The notes under the pieces: generated by a model | Databases searched by the model: none | Seen by the model: only the letters and a program-made list of their open reading frames with translations | What the model was told of the DNA's origin: nothing | Program-made: the position numbers and the translations under genes | From: Alisma plantago-aquatica | Lineage: Eukaryota; Streptophyta; Magnoliopsida; Alismatales; Alismataceae | Length of the DNA: 64,000 nucleotides | Assembly: GCA_963693085.1 (NCBI GenBank) | Contig: OY856411.1 | Coordinates: 70,662,001-70,726,000 of the forward strand | Direction of reading: 5' to 3' | In this document: positions 49,401-61,400 of the stretch, in pieces | Layout: every line of letters begins with the position of its first letter | Numbering within the stretch: position 1 is the stretch's first letter

Positions 49401-52400
49401 ACAAGCCCAAGGGATCACATAGTAAAGTCTGCAGACATCGTACCTCATTTCTCAAAATAATAGATGTGTTTCTCGAAATTTTGTCGAAATGCGGACGGAA
49501 TGGGCCTTTTTTCATTGAAATTTACCTAATTTCGTCGAAATTTGAAATAATTGTCAATTTTTTTTTTCTGGTGAAATTCCCTACGTATAGACATGTAAGG
49601 CCATTTCTATGTCCGATCATTGGCGGCATCGAAATAATTAGCAAAATTTCGCCAATTTTGACGAAATTTTAAACATTGCAAGTTACTGACTGTGCCATAA
49701 GCCTGGAATTAGGATGACACAAAACTACCAAATGCAGAATACATTGCTTATTAGCATGTAATCATTTGATGTGGAATAGCTCAATATATCAGTCCTGTTG
49801 TGAAATGGAGTCCAACACCGTTGGATGTTTTATTACAAAACAGTCAAATGAATGTAGATGCCATTGCTTCGCATATTGCTTCTCAACCATGGTTTAAAAT
49901 TTCGGTCGAAATTTCGGTTTCAACCACTACCAGACATCGAAATGGACCAGTCCAAATAGTCGAAATTTTGATTTTTTTATTGCATTATAATTTTTTAAAA
50001 ATATCTTAAAAATCCTAAATAAATGTGGGAGACCCCCCTGTGTTAATTCAATCCAAAATATAAGATCTAACATGTTATTACATAAGAATTTATGTATGTA
50101 TACATTGCATCATCGAAATCCTGATCGAAACAGTTTTGTGTATTTTCACTCAAAAATGTAGGAGCCCCCTACCCTATACCAACATATGATATTATTGTAT
50201 AATTAGGTGTATTTATGTATATAGATCATCATGGTAAAAAATTATGACTAGATTCCTTTATTTGGTCATCGAAAACGTCAAAATTTGCATCGAAATCTTG
50301 TGTCGAAAAAGCGTAAAATATCGAAATTTCGGTAAATTTCTGTTTCTGGACCAACCGAAGCGACATCAAAATCGACATTTTAAACATGGTTCTCAACTAC
50401 TTCATTCCTGTCCATTCTTTTCTTTTTGTGTACCATCATTTTCATCTACAATTTACTGTCCATCCATTGAGACTACACCTTCACATTTTGCTTCCCCATA
50501 CCCCACTTGACTTTTGTACGAGTGTCCTTGTCTTTCTACACATCTGTTTTAGCATTCTTATTTTTGCTACATTCATCTTGCGAACTCTTGGTTTCTTTTA
50601 CGCATGACATACCCTATCACACAACATTGCTGGTACGAGGAGACATATTTACATCCACTGTCTTCTGTTAGAATAATGGACTTTGAATAAATCTCTAGCT
50701 TCATTGCATCTTCTATACTTCTAAGTTGCCCAAACTCGAAATGCATATACTCTGCTTGTTTCTTCTAATCTTAACCAATTTGATCCCGGTTAATTTCTGT
50801 GGATCTAATTTACAATTCACTCATGTAATACAACTGTCACGATGATATTAACGAATGATCGTTCTAAACTTGTGTTGTTAGCTCATCCAATGCTTCTGAC
50901 ATTAGGAAATGAACTATCATGCACATCCTCTTTGTATAGATCAAAGACAATTTTATTCCTTCAAAACCTACAGTCGACATGCCAAGAGTCTAAGACAGTC
51001 ACATCTTTGATTTTGTAAACTGCAAAGAAATGCCACAAAAAGACATGCAATTAACCTCCTTAATTTTTTAACCTATCATTCGATTATGCTTAGTTTATTT
51101 TTGTTGTATTGCATATTATTATTTGATGCCTGTTTTATAGATATTTTATTCATGCAAACTCTGCACCACTTCTCTATTACAGACTCTGGTGTCTCATTGA
51201 TAAATCTGCACATTTATCCTTCCATTTCTATAATCTACTATGTTTTGGTATTAAATGTCATACCTGAAAAATTGTTTATTTCTTGTACTTGGCAGTGGTG
51301 GGAAAAGAGTGACTGGACGGGTTACAAGGAGCTAGGTGAGTTGTAATCCAAGATAAGCTAAATTGTGCTAGTGCTTGCTCTATAGATCATGACCCATATA
51401 GGATTCAGATGATTGTCAATCCTTGTACATGTGATGTTTGCTGAATTTTACTAATGAATACGATATTGCAATTATTCTTGCAGTTTTAACTTCTGAAATT
51501 ACTTCCTACAGAGGGATTAAAAGCATAAAATCATCACTGTTATCTTAAATTTTCATTTCAATTCAAGAATTAGAATGATTAACTGCATCCTAGATCTGTT
51601 GTTATATTTTTCAGGTATTGCCCAGAGCACAAGCACTAATTGCAGTTGGCCTATCTATATATATTTTTTGGTGACTGAGAGAACCCACCTCGAGCGGGCC
51701 CGACATGGTAAACTCTTGAGGCATGAAAGGGTGTGGTCCGGTCACCCCCCTCCCACGCCAAATCAGCATGGATTGCTGTTCGCAAAGTGCCTTTAGTGAG
51801 GTTCGAACCCGGGTCCTTCATTGGGACTTACGGAGCTCTTACCACCCGGGCTACTATGGCCAGTTAACCTATCTATATTATTAACATTAATCATATATTT
51901 ATGCCCAACACCTCTTTACCCTGCTCAAAACAGAAAAATGTTTGGAAGTACAATACAAGATCCAACCCAGCATTCACAATGAAATCCCCCCACTTGCCAA
52001 GCAACCGTCTTCGATTACTACCTCCATGCTGCCAGATGACTTCCTTTCCCTTTTCACCTCTGATCTTCCACCTTCTTCCCTAGTATGAGCAGATGGTGCT
52101 GTTACACCCGCCAGTTAGGATATGGTAGGTGACCAGTGTGCTAGTTATGTGGCTGCCGAGCAGGTAGCTAACGATAATGGCAAAGTGCACTGAGTAGAAT
52201 CATTCTTGGGGTGAACAAGGTGTTTTTGGTACGGGCTACGGTGCGGGCGATGATGTGGCAATGGTAGTGGAAGGTGGAAAACATGACACAGAGGCTAGGT
52301 CTAAGGGAGGTGGGGGCTGTCAGGGGGGGAGATGAGGTGTGAGTCTTCTTGCTTCTTTGTTGATAATAAAACTCAGAGAAGGCTACTGACAAGATAAATT

Positions 52401-55400
52401 TGTTCGTTAGTGCATGCAAGGTCTTCTTTCACATCATTCTATTAGCTAATTTTGAGTCTCGCACATAAAGTTAGGTCCATGTACCTTGCATGGCATTTGG
52501 TTTTAGATTGTAAGACATTTTGGATATATATAAAAAGTCTCTTTGTCTTTAGTGTTGCTGAAAGCCTTAATCTAATATATGGTTCACCATTAAGAAACCT
52601 TGTATAGGTTAATTTTAATATGAAAATATTTGTGGGTTACAATACCCTAGAACAACTCCAGGATGGGTCCATTATTCACTTCTTTAAGTTCCCAAAGGTT
52701 GCTTACATCATTAAGCCTTCAGAGTTCAGATTAATGGAGCGGATGTCTTTTTTAAATGCTATTGGGAATGGTTATCTTGCTTCAAAGATTTTAGGAAAGG
52801 CAAAGTTATTGTGTTGCTATGACATACTAGGATGAGTTTGTATGGCACCACTCCTCTCAATACATGCCTTTCTATCAAGAGCATTTTTACAGATCGACCG
52901 CCATTGATGTCTATTTACTTCATGGGATCTATGAGAACCTTGATCATGTTTTAATCTCTAGGGCACTTTCGAGATGTGACATCTAGGGCATGACACACAT
53001 GTACTTCTTGGCTCCTTGACAAGTGACCCAAATGGTACAAAATGAACATTCTTTTAGATATTCATGCAGTGGAATGTGATTAAGAGAGAAAGATTTCTCC
53101 CCCTGTTCCAAAGTCGGTGGCAGAGGTTGGACGCTCGGGAGGGTGGTAAATCAAGAAATGCTTGTCTGTGTTGTTTGAACCCGGTTCCCTTTATTGGGGA
53201 CCATCACAGTTCGCCGATCACGCTATCTCTTGTTGGCTATTCATGCAGTGGATTTGTTTGAATGGATGGTCACCATTAATATTCTTGGCTGCTTCATTGC
53301 TAAGACCTGGCCTAGGTGTTGTTTCTATACTAACTTTCATGAAGTTTGGATTGCTTGTTCTTCAACTATGGAGTTACCCGAACCTCTTGGGAGGCAATTT
53401 TCAAAGCGTTGGTGTTTAACCAATAGGGGTGAGGGATTCCTTAAGAAAATGATGATATGGCTTTCTTTGAGGAGGGCAATGGTTCATGAACGATGACTGC
53501 CTAAAAAATATATTCTCTTTCTTTCACTAAATGCTACAGGTGGGGCTATGAAAGGAACAAGATAGAAGGAATTCACTGGGTTATTTCTTCCTCTATATAT
53601 TGTTCACAGTTCACCTGACCATTCACGGGGTAGATAACTTGTGATTGTCAATAGGACATTTTTTTAGGGGTAGAGTTTCCTTTTAGCAACCCTACGTCTG
53701 TGCCCTCTCCTAATTTTTGTTGAGACTGTAAAAGAAACGTGAAATGGAGAGCTTAGGGTTACACAATGTGTGTACCCTTGTATTTATACTAAAAGAACAT
53801 TTACAGTGAGGTCCATGTATAACAGTAAATTAACAAAACACTCAATAAAGACATATATTAACACTCCCCCTCAAGTTGGAGCATAGATGTCAATCATGCC
53901 CAACTTGTCCACCAGAGAACAAAAGTGCTTCTTTGCCAGTAGTTTTGTGAATATGTCAGCAACCTGGTCTTCAGAACGGGTGAAAGGTGTGCAAATTTTC
54001 CCAGATAGAATAGCTTCTCTGATGAAGTGGCAGTCAACTTCAATATGTTTTGTGCGCTCGTGATATACAAGATTGTTGGCAATGAAAATAGTAGCTTTGT
54101 TATCACAGTGCATCAGAATAGCAGAAGACGACTCAATACCAAAGTTTTGTAGAAGAGACTGCACCCACAGAAGTTCACAAGCAGTATGGGCCATGGCCCT
54201 ATATTTAGCTTCAGCACTAGATCTAGCAACAACATTTTGTTTCTTACTGCGCCAGATAACAAGATTACCCCCTACATATGTGCAGTAGTCAGAAGTGGAT
54301 TTCCTGTCAATCTTGCTCCCTGCATAGTCAGAATCAGAATAGCCTTCTAGAGAACATTGCCCATTTTTCCTGTAATGGAGGCCCTTGCCAGGTGACTTCT
54401 TTAGATATCGCAAAATGTTACATAGAGCATCCCAGTGACACTGTCTGGGTTTATCCAAGTACCTGCTAAGATGCCCCACTGTAGTAGATATGTCAGCTCT
54501 AGTTACCGTCAGATATATCATCTTACCAATCATTCTCCTGTATTTCTTGTTATCAGCAAACAACGGAGAAGAATCATCATCCCAATTAACATTGGGATCT
54601 AGAGGCGTGTCAGCTGGCCGTGCACCAAGCATACCAATTTCCTATAACGGATCCAGTACATATTTCCTTTGAGATAGAACAAGAGCATTAGAGGTTCTAG
54701 ACACTTCTATGGCCCAAAAATAGCGTAGTTTTCCCAGATCTTTAGTAGCAAAGTGCTTGCAGAGATGGGCTTTAGTGGCCTGAATAGCAACAGAATCACT
54801 ACCAGATAGAATTATATCATCAACATATACAATAAGTATCACAATGCCAGAGGAAGTCTTTTTCATAAAGACAAAATGATCAACCTGTGACCTCAGAAAA
54901 CCAAAGGCAGTCAAAATTTTGCTCAACTTATCAAACCAAGCACGGGACTCTGTTTGAGCCCATAGATAGATTTCCTCAGCCTGCAGACTTTATGTGACTC
55001 CCCCTGAGCAACAAACCCAGGAGGTTGCTCCATATAGACCTCCTCTTGCAGATCACCATATAAGAAAACATTTTTAACATCCAGTTGTACTAGAGGCCAG
55101 TCAAGATTAACAACAACAAATAAGAGAACTCTGACAGAATTAAGATGGGCAACAGGTGAAAAGGTTTCAAAGTAATCAATACCATAGGTATGTGTATAAT
55201 TTTTAGCAACAAAACGTGCCTTCAAATGTTCTACTGTACCATCTGGTTGATATTTGACAACATAAACCCATCTGCAGCCTACAGGCTTACACTGAGGAGG
55301 TGGATCCACCAACTCCCAAGTCTGTCTGTTAGAAAGAGCAAGCATTTCCTCCTTCATAGCAGTAGTCCAAGCTGTACTTTGCAAGGCATCCTGTACAGTC

Positions 55401-58400
55401 TTTGGGATGGCAATAGCAGATAATGCAGTGACAAAGTTGCTAACATAAACACTTAAATGATCAGTAGATACATAGTTAGCAATATTGTGGATAGTGCAGG
55501 AACGAGTGCCCTTCCTAAGAGCAATAGGTACATCAAGATCAGAGATTACCTCAGGTGACGCAGTCACGCAGAACCTTCTGGAGGAGAAGATTGGCTTGGA
55601 TGGGGGGGTCTTGTGCAGGTTGAGATCTGTTCCTGCGCTGATAAACAATAGCAGTAGTCCAAGCTGTACTTTGCAAGGCATCCTGTACAGTCTTTGGGAT
55701 GGCAATAGCAGATAATGCAGTGACAAAGTTGCTAACATAAACACTTAAATGATCAGTAGATACATAGTTAGCAATATTGTGGATAGTGCAGGAACGAGTG
55801 CCCTTCCTAAGAGCAATAGGTACATCAAGATCAGAGATTACCTCAGGTGACGCAGTCACGCAGAACCTTCTGGAGGAGAAGATTGGCTTGGATGGGGGGG
55901 TCTTGTGCAGGTTGAGATCTGTTCCTGCGCTGATAAACAATAAGAGGAGGTGCCGGTTGTACAGAAGAAGTGGCATCGGAAACACAATCACTAGTAATAG
56001 GCAGCGGAGAAGCAATAAGCTCAGATTGAAGACTATCTCCTTGAGTAGAGTAGTATGGTGTACCCTAAAAAAAGACAACATCGCTGCTTGTGAACCATCT
56101 CTTGGTAGTTGGGCTATAACATCTATATCCTTTCTGTATACGAGAATACCCCAAAAAAATACATTTTTTAGCACGTGGAGATAGTTTATCATGCGTTGGG
56201 CCAAGCAACTTTACAAAGCATGTAGAGCCAAATATGTGAGGAGGTACAGTAAACAAAGGTTTATCAGGATTCAGAATTTGCACAGCAACACATGTATTTA
56301 ATTTCCAATTACCGAAGAAGGCATCCGGTTTATTAGAAAACAGGCAGTCAAGATGGCTTCTGGCCAGAATCCCCGAGGTACATTAGCATGCAACATAATA
56401 GTTCTAGCAACCTCTAGTAAGTGTCTATTCTTTCTTTCAGCAATGCCATTCTGTTGAGGTGTGCATGCATAAGCAGTCTGGTGTATAGTGCCAACGGATT
56501 TACAGAACAACTCAACATCTTTTTGAACAAATTCAAGTGCATTATCCGGTCTAAAACTTTTAACAGGCATAGAGTATTGTGTTTTCATCTCAGCAAAAAA
56601 GAATTTAATTGTGGACAGAACTTCAGATCAACTTTTCAGAAGAAATAACCACGTGGCCCGAGAAAAATCATCAATGAACATAATAAAATATTTGTTGCCA
56701 GATAGACTAGGGACATGACATGGACCCCATACATCAGCATGAACAAGATCAAAAACATTTTTACTACTAATCTGAGAACGTTTAGGATAAACAACCCTAG
56801 TCTGTTTGCCTAACTGACACGATTCACATTGAAACACATTTGTTCCTACATCAGATACAATATGACACAATTTCTCAGATGATGAGTGCCCAAGTCTGTA
56901 GTGCCACTGTAAAGTCGATACTAAAGAAGATACTGCAGAAGCCAGAGCCACATTGTCCACTCTTTTCAGATTGTCCAGGTAATACAAGCCATCAGATCCT
57001 TCATGCCCCCCCACCAATCTTCATCCTCGTGCGAAGATCTTGAAAAACACATGAACCATGCACTAAAGTCAAACTACAGTTCAGGCTACGCAAAGTCTTG
57101 CTAACAAATAATAAATTTAGCGGAAAATGAGGCACATATAGAGCAGATTTCAGCACAATATCAGACACAATGTCTCCAACCCCCTAAATGGCAGACTTGG
57201 AGCCATCAACAAGCATAACAGACGAATTAGTAGTCGGTCTAGATAAACTTCTGAACAACGACCGATTCCCAAAAATATGAGAAGACGCACCCGAATCTAT
57301 GACCCATTTCGTATTACCAGTAGTAGTGGATGGTGCAGTAAGGAAGGCAGTGTCACAACCAGAGTATGTCGCAGCATGTGCTCCAGTGGTGGTGGTATAG
57401 ATGACGAGCCAGTACGCTCCAGCAATAGACGCTCGACCTCAGCACGAATGAAGTCAGCAGTAGAAGTACCCGAAACATCAGGCTGGGTAGACATCTCAAG
57501 AGATGTAGTAGCCTCAGTGGCCGCATTGGCCCAAGCTGGTTTGCCGTAGTTCTCCCAGCACTTTTCTTCAACATGGTTAGACCGACCACAGAAGTTGCAG
57601 AAGCGTTGGCCAGTCTGAGGACGAGCAGCAGTAGTAGCAGGTCCAGAAGATGCTCCACGACCTGAAGAGTTCCTCTCCTTACCAGCACCAAGAGGAGGAC
57701 AAGCATCATGCGAGCGACCGCGTCCACGGCCACGGCTACGACCAGACATCGCAGCAAAAGCAATAGTATCACCCGTATCAACAGGAGTCTCAAATGACGA
57801 TGCAGGCAAGCGCTGTAGTCTCTGAAAGACAGTCTGTAGAGTAGGCAACGGATCACTGGCGAGAATCTGATCCACCACCCCGACATAGGAATCAGGTAGG
57901 CCACAGAGGAACGAAACTACTTGCAACTCCTGTCGCTGTCGTTGCATAGTAGCCAAATCAGTAGACAAAGGATGGTAGGCTTCTAATTCCCCCCACAGTC
58001 CCTTGAAAGCAGAGAAGTAATCCGTCAGATCGGATCTAGAGAACCGCAGGCGGCTGAGCTGCTTGTTGATATCAAACACCTTCTTGGGATTATGACTGTG
58101 TGAATAAGTGCTGGCAAGCTGGTCCCACATCTACTTCGCCGTCTGCAGGTATAAGAGTGTGACGCTAATCTTGGTCTCACTACTATTCAGAATCCATGTC
58201 ATGACTGTAGAGTCGTCTTTCACCCAGTCATCATAAGCTTTCACATCTTTTGAGTCGGCTGTTGCAGGAGGCACCAGTGGTGGATCTCGCGTCAGGTGCG
58301 ACATTTTTCCTTGTGATTTGACATATATCTGCATTGAGCACACCCAGTGCTGGTAGTTTCTCTCATCTAGCTTCACAGTTGTCACTTGACGACGCAGATC

Positions 58401-61400
58401 TTCATTGGTAGACGCCATGAGGTAGAGGCAGAGTGACAGGCAGACATGATCATGTAGTAGAAGGCTGCCTACATCTTCAGGTAGGCAGCAACAGGCACAG
58501 AGCTACGGATCGGAGAACCTCTTCACATACGGGCTACACCGGAGCGTAGCAAGGAACCCAGTGACTCAACCGGTCACACGGGCAGGCAGGCAAAAAACAG
58601 ATCAGACGGTGGTCTTCAGGTAGAAATCAAACCCGCGGGCAGACGAAGCCCAGAACCAGGCGGGTGAAGCAACCCCGGCGGCTCGCCCGACCCCGCAGCG
58701 TGCAGCCCCGGCGCTGCAGCTGCCGACCGCGGCAGGCTGCTGCCGGCGGTGGGCTGGCGGGCGGCCTGCTGGCTGTTACCGGCGGGCGGCGCCTGGCCGG
58801 TGAAAGGAGAGAGGGGGGAGGAGAGAGAGAGAGAGGGTCGGCTGGGAGGGGACGGCGACGCCGGGTGAGGGAGGACTATGATTAGTCCTGCTCTGGTACC
58901 ATGTAAAAGAACACGTGAAATGGAGAGCTTAGGGTTACACAATGTGTGTACCCTTGTATTTATACTAAAAGAACATTTACAGTGAGGTTCTTATATAACA
59001 ATAAATTAACAAAACACTCAATAAAGGCATATATATTAATAGAGACTATACATTATCACTTGGATCGCTGTCGATTAGAGCTCCTGTGTGTTTCTCAAAT
59101 TTGTTTAGGTTAATGCCTAACCTTGTTGGGTTAGGTACTCTGGCATGGTGGTTATGGTAGGAGCAAAGCTAGATGACATTCTTGGGCTTCTGCTTAGGCA
59201 GCTCAGCTTTCCTTATTTTCTTGAGTTGGGTGTATGACACAACACTTTTCAAGAACAAAGAATACCCAATAAGGATTGATATGCTTGCAGTATTTTGACC
59301 TTCCTCTAGAAAATGATATTATTATCATATTGTTTTCTTGTAGTGTTATTAGTTGTTTAGAAAAGATGTCCCCTTTAAACAAGAATTATAGGGTAGCTTT
59401 TGATTGAATGATTCTTGTAGATATTAAAGAAGGATTCACAATAAATCGAACTCACCTTATACCTCTATCTTTTTTACATTATAGAAAATATACAAATACA
59501 CACATGAAAGTAATGTTTTAAAAAGCAGTATGCGTGATGCGTGCAGAGAGATCACCTTATAAAGTATATGCGGGTCTGCAGTATGCTGGGGTATGTGCTA
59601 GAGTATATGCGGTTTTGAATTTGATTTTAATTTTATTACATATAACATAAAATATCTATTGAGCATACGAATTATATATTTAATTTGTAGGGCAAAAAAA
59701 ATGTAACTAAGTGTCCATACGAATATAGATGTATGATATATTGAATTATTCATATATGTGTATACATAAGTAGCATATTTGACTGTGTATTTGTATTATA
59801 TGTAGATAATATACATATTCATGTAACTATATATGAACTTATACAAAATGAGCATATATGTGAAAATGTGTGTATGTACTATGTAGATGTCGATATATAT
59901 CATATATGCATGTCCATATATATCAAAATGCATATACATAAGATAGACTTTTACATGTTTGAAGATGATTCTATTTATTATATGTAAGTATACCATGATG
60001 TATTACTATAATACACACACACACACACACACACGCACGTGCATGTGCACACGCACACGCACACACATATGCAGAGAGAGAGAGAGATTCATTAATACAT
60101 ATACATATATATACATATATACATGTGGGTTTGTGGGTGAGTAAGTACTTTAAATTTATTTGAAACAAATTATATTGAAAAAACATTTATGCAAAACTTC
60201 TATTAAAAAAAGGCCACATACACCCACACAAGATTTCATATGCAGCCATGGCTGCGTACTGGGTCGATTATGCATATGCGGTGTGGCCAGGTGGGCCGCA
60301 CCACATATGCCTCATACATGGCCGCTTTTAAAACACTGCATGGAAGAAACACATACACAACAAAAGAAATCCTCAATTTTGAAACTCCTTTATTTCAGTA
60401 AGCAAGATTGAGACAAATTTGATGATGGGCCAGCAAAATTAGTAGTGAAACACTCTTTTATTTTTCTTTTGATGATGACCTATCCCAGGAAGGACCGCAT
60501 TGGACCCACCTCAACAGGGTAAACCTCAGGGCCGTGCACAAGGTGGCTGGTCACCCCACATCACTTCCAGACTCCCAGTAGCGTGAAGAACAATTGCAAG
60601 ACTAGTTATGGCCGGTGCGCCTGCTAGGTGATTTTATCTTCAAATTCATCCCAAGGGGATTTGATCCCAGGATCTCCTTTATAACAGAATGCCACATCTA
60701 CTGGTTGAGTTAGCCGTGGTCAGAAACAGTATCCTATATACTTGTATACAAGTAGAATGCCACATCTACTGGTTGAGCTAGCCGTGATCAGAATGACTTC
60801 CATTTGAAAACTCCTGCTTTATTTCAGTAAACTAGATTGTTTCATGGTGGAGCTGTATATACAGTGATGAAACAGAGTTCAGCCACTGCAAAATTGTTTA
60901 TCAAGTCAATACATGTCTGGAATCCCTGTTTTCCAATCCAGTTACTTCAAAATGTAAACCACAAGCGATTTGTGAAAATTAATGTTTGAGAAAGGTGTAA
61001 GGATGAAGTCATTACCAATATCACCAAAGGAGACGATTTTTTTTGGATGGGTGGGTGGGATTTGATATGCAAATGAAACTTTAGAAGGACAACTACGAAA
61101 AATACAATTCAACATTATCATATGCTCTTCTATAACCTATTCGAATTTAGGATATACAGTCCCGAGTTAAGCAACAGAAACAGCAGTATTGTTCACAATA
61201 TGTCTTAATTGATATCCACAAGACATTAGAGGTACCAAGCCACTTCTAATTCTTTTGGTGAAAATCTATTATTTTAAATTGCTGTTTAGCAGTAATGTCA
61301 GCTACCTGCAGCAGTCTATCTGCATTGCTTTTGTTGAAAAGTGAATTGAACAGTTCAAGGTTTTGGAAACCTTTCCTGTGACATCTAGATCCTTACATCC

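Larger units (their letters stand above)
53727..59041 (-). mobile_element. Ty1/copia retrotransposon B, nearly full length
   Basis: The LTRs are 53727-53863 (137 bp) and 58902-59041 (140 bp), starting TGTAAAAGAA. They are flanked by the duplication GAGAC (53722-53726 and 59042-59046). The minus-strand primer-binding site TGGTACCAGAGC is at the right LTR, and the polypurine complement CTCCCCCTC follows the left LTR. The LTRs differ at about six positions and two indels, so it is older than the TRIM-like element. It is antisense to the ESV1-like gene. Confidence 0.96.

Noticed and set aside
51661..51867. A tRNA gene, from the A and B boxes
   Set aside because: No anticodon stem or acceptor stem can be formed. 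Target duplication and tail mark it as a SINE.
58616..58942. GC-rich ORFs near the copia B right LTR
   Set aside because: Same reason: untranslated leader between LTR and gag.
59796..60186. ORFs rich in Tyr, Ile, His and Thr
   Set aside because: Generated by ATATATG and CACACA microsatellites.
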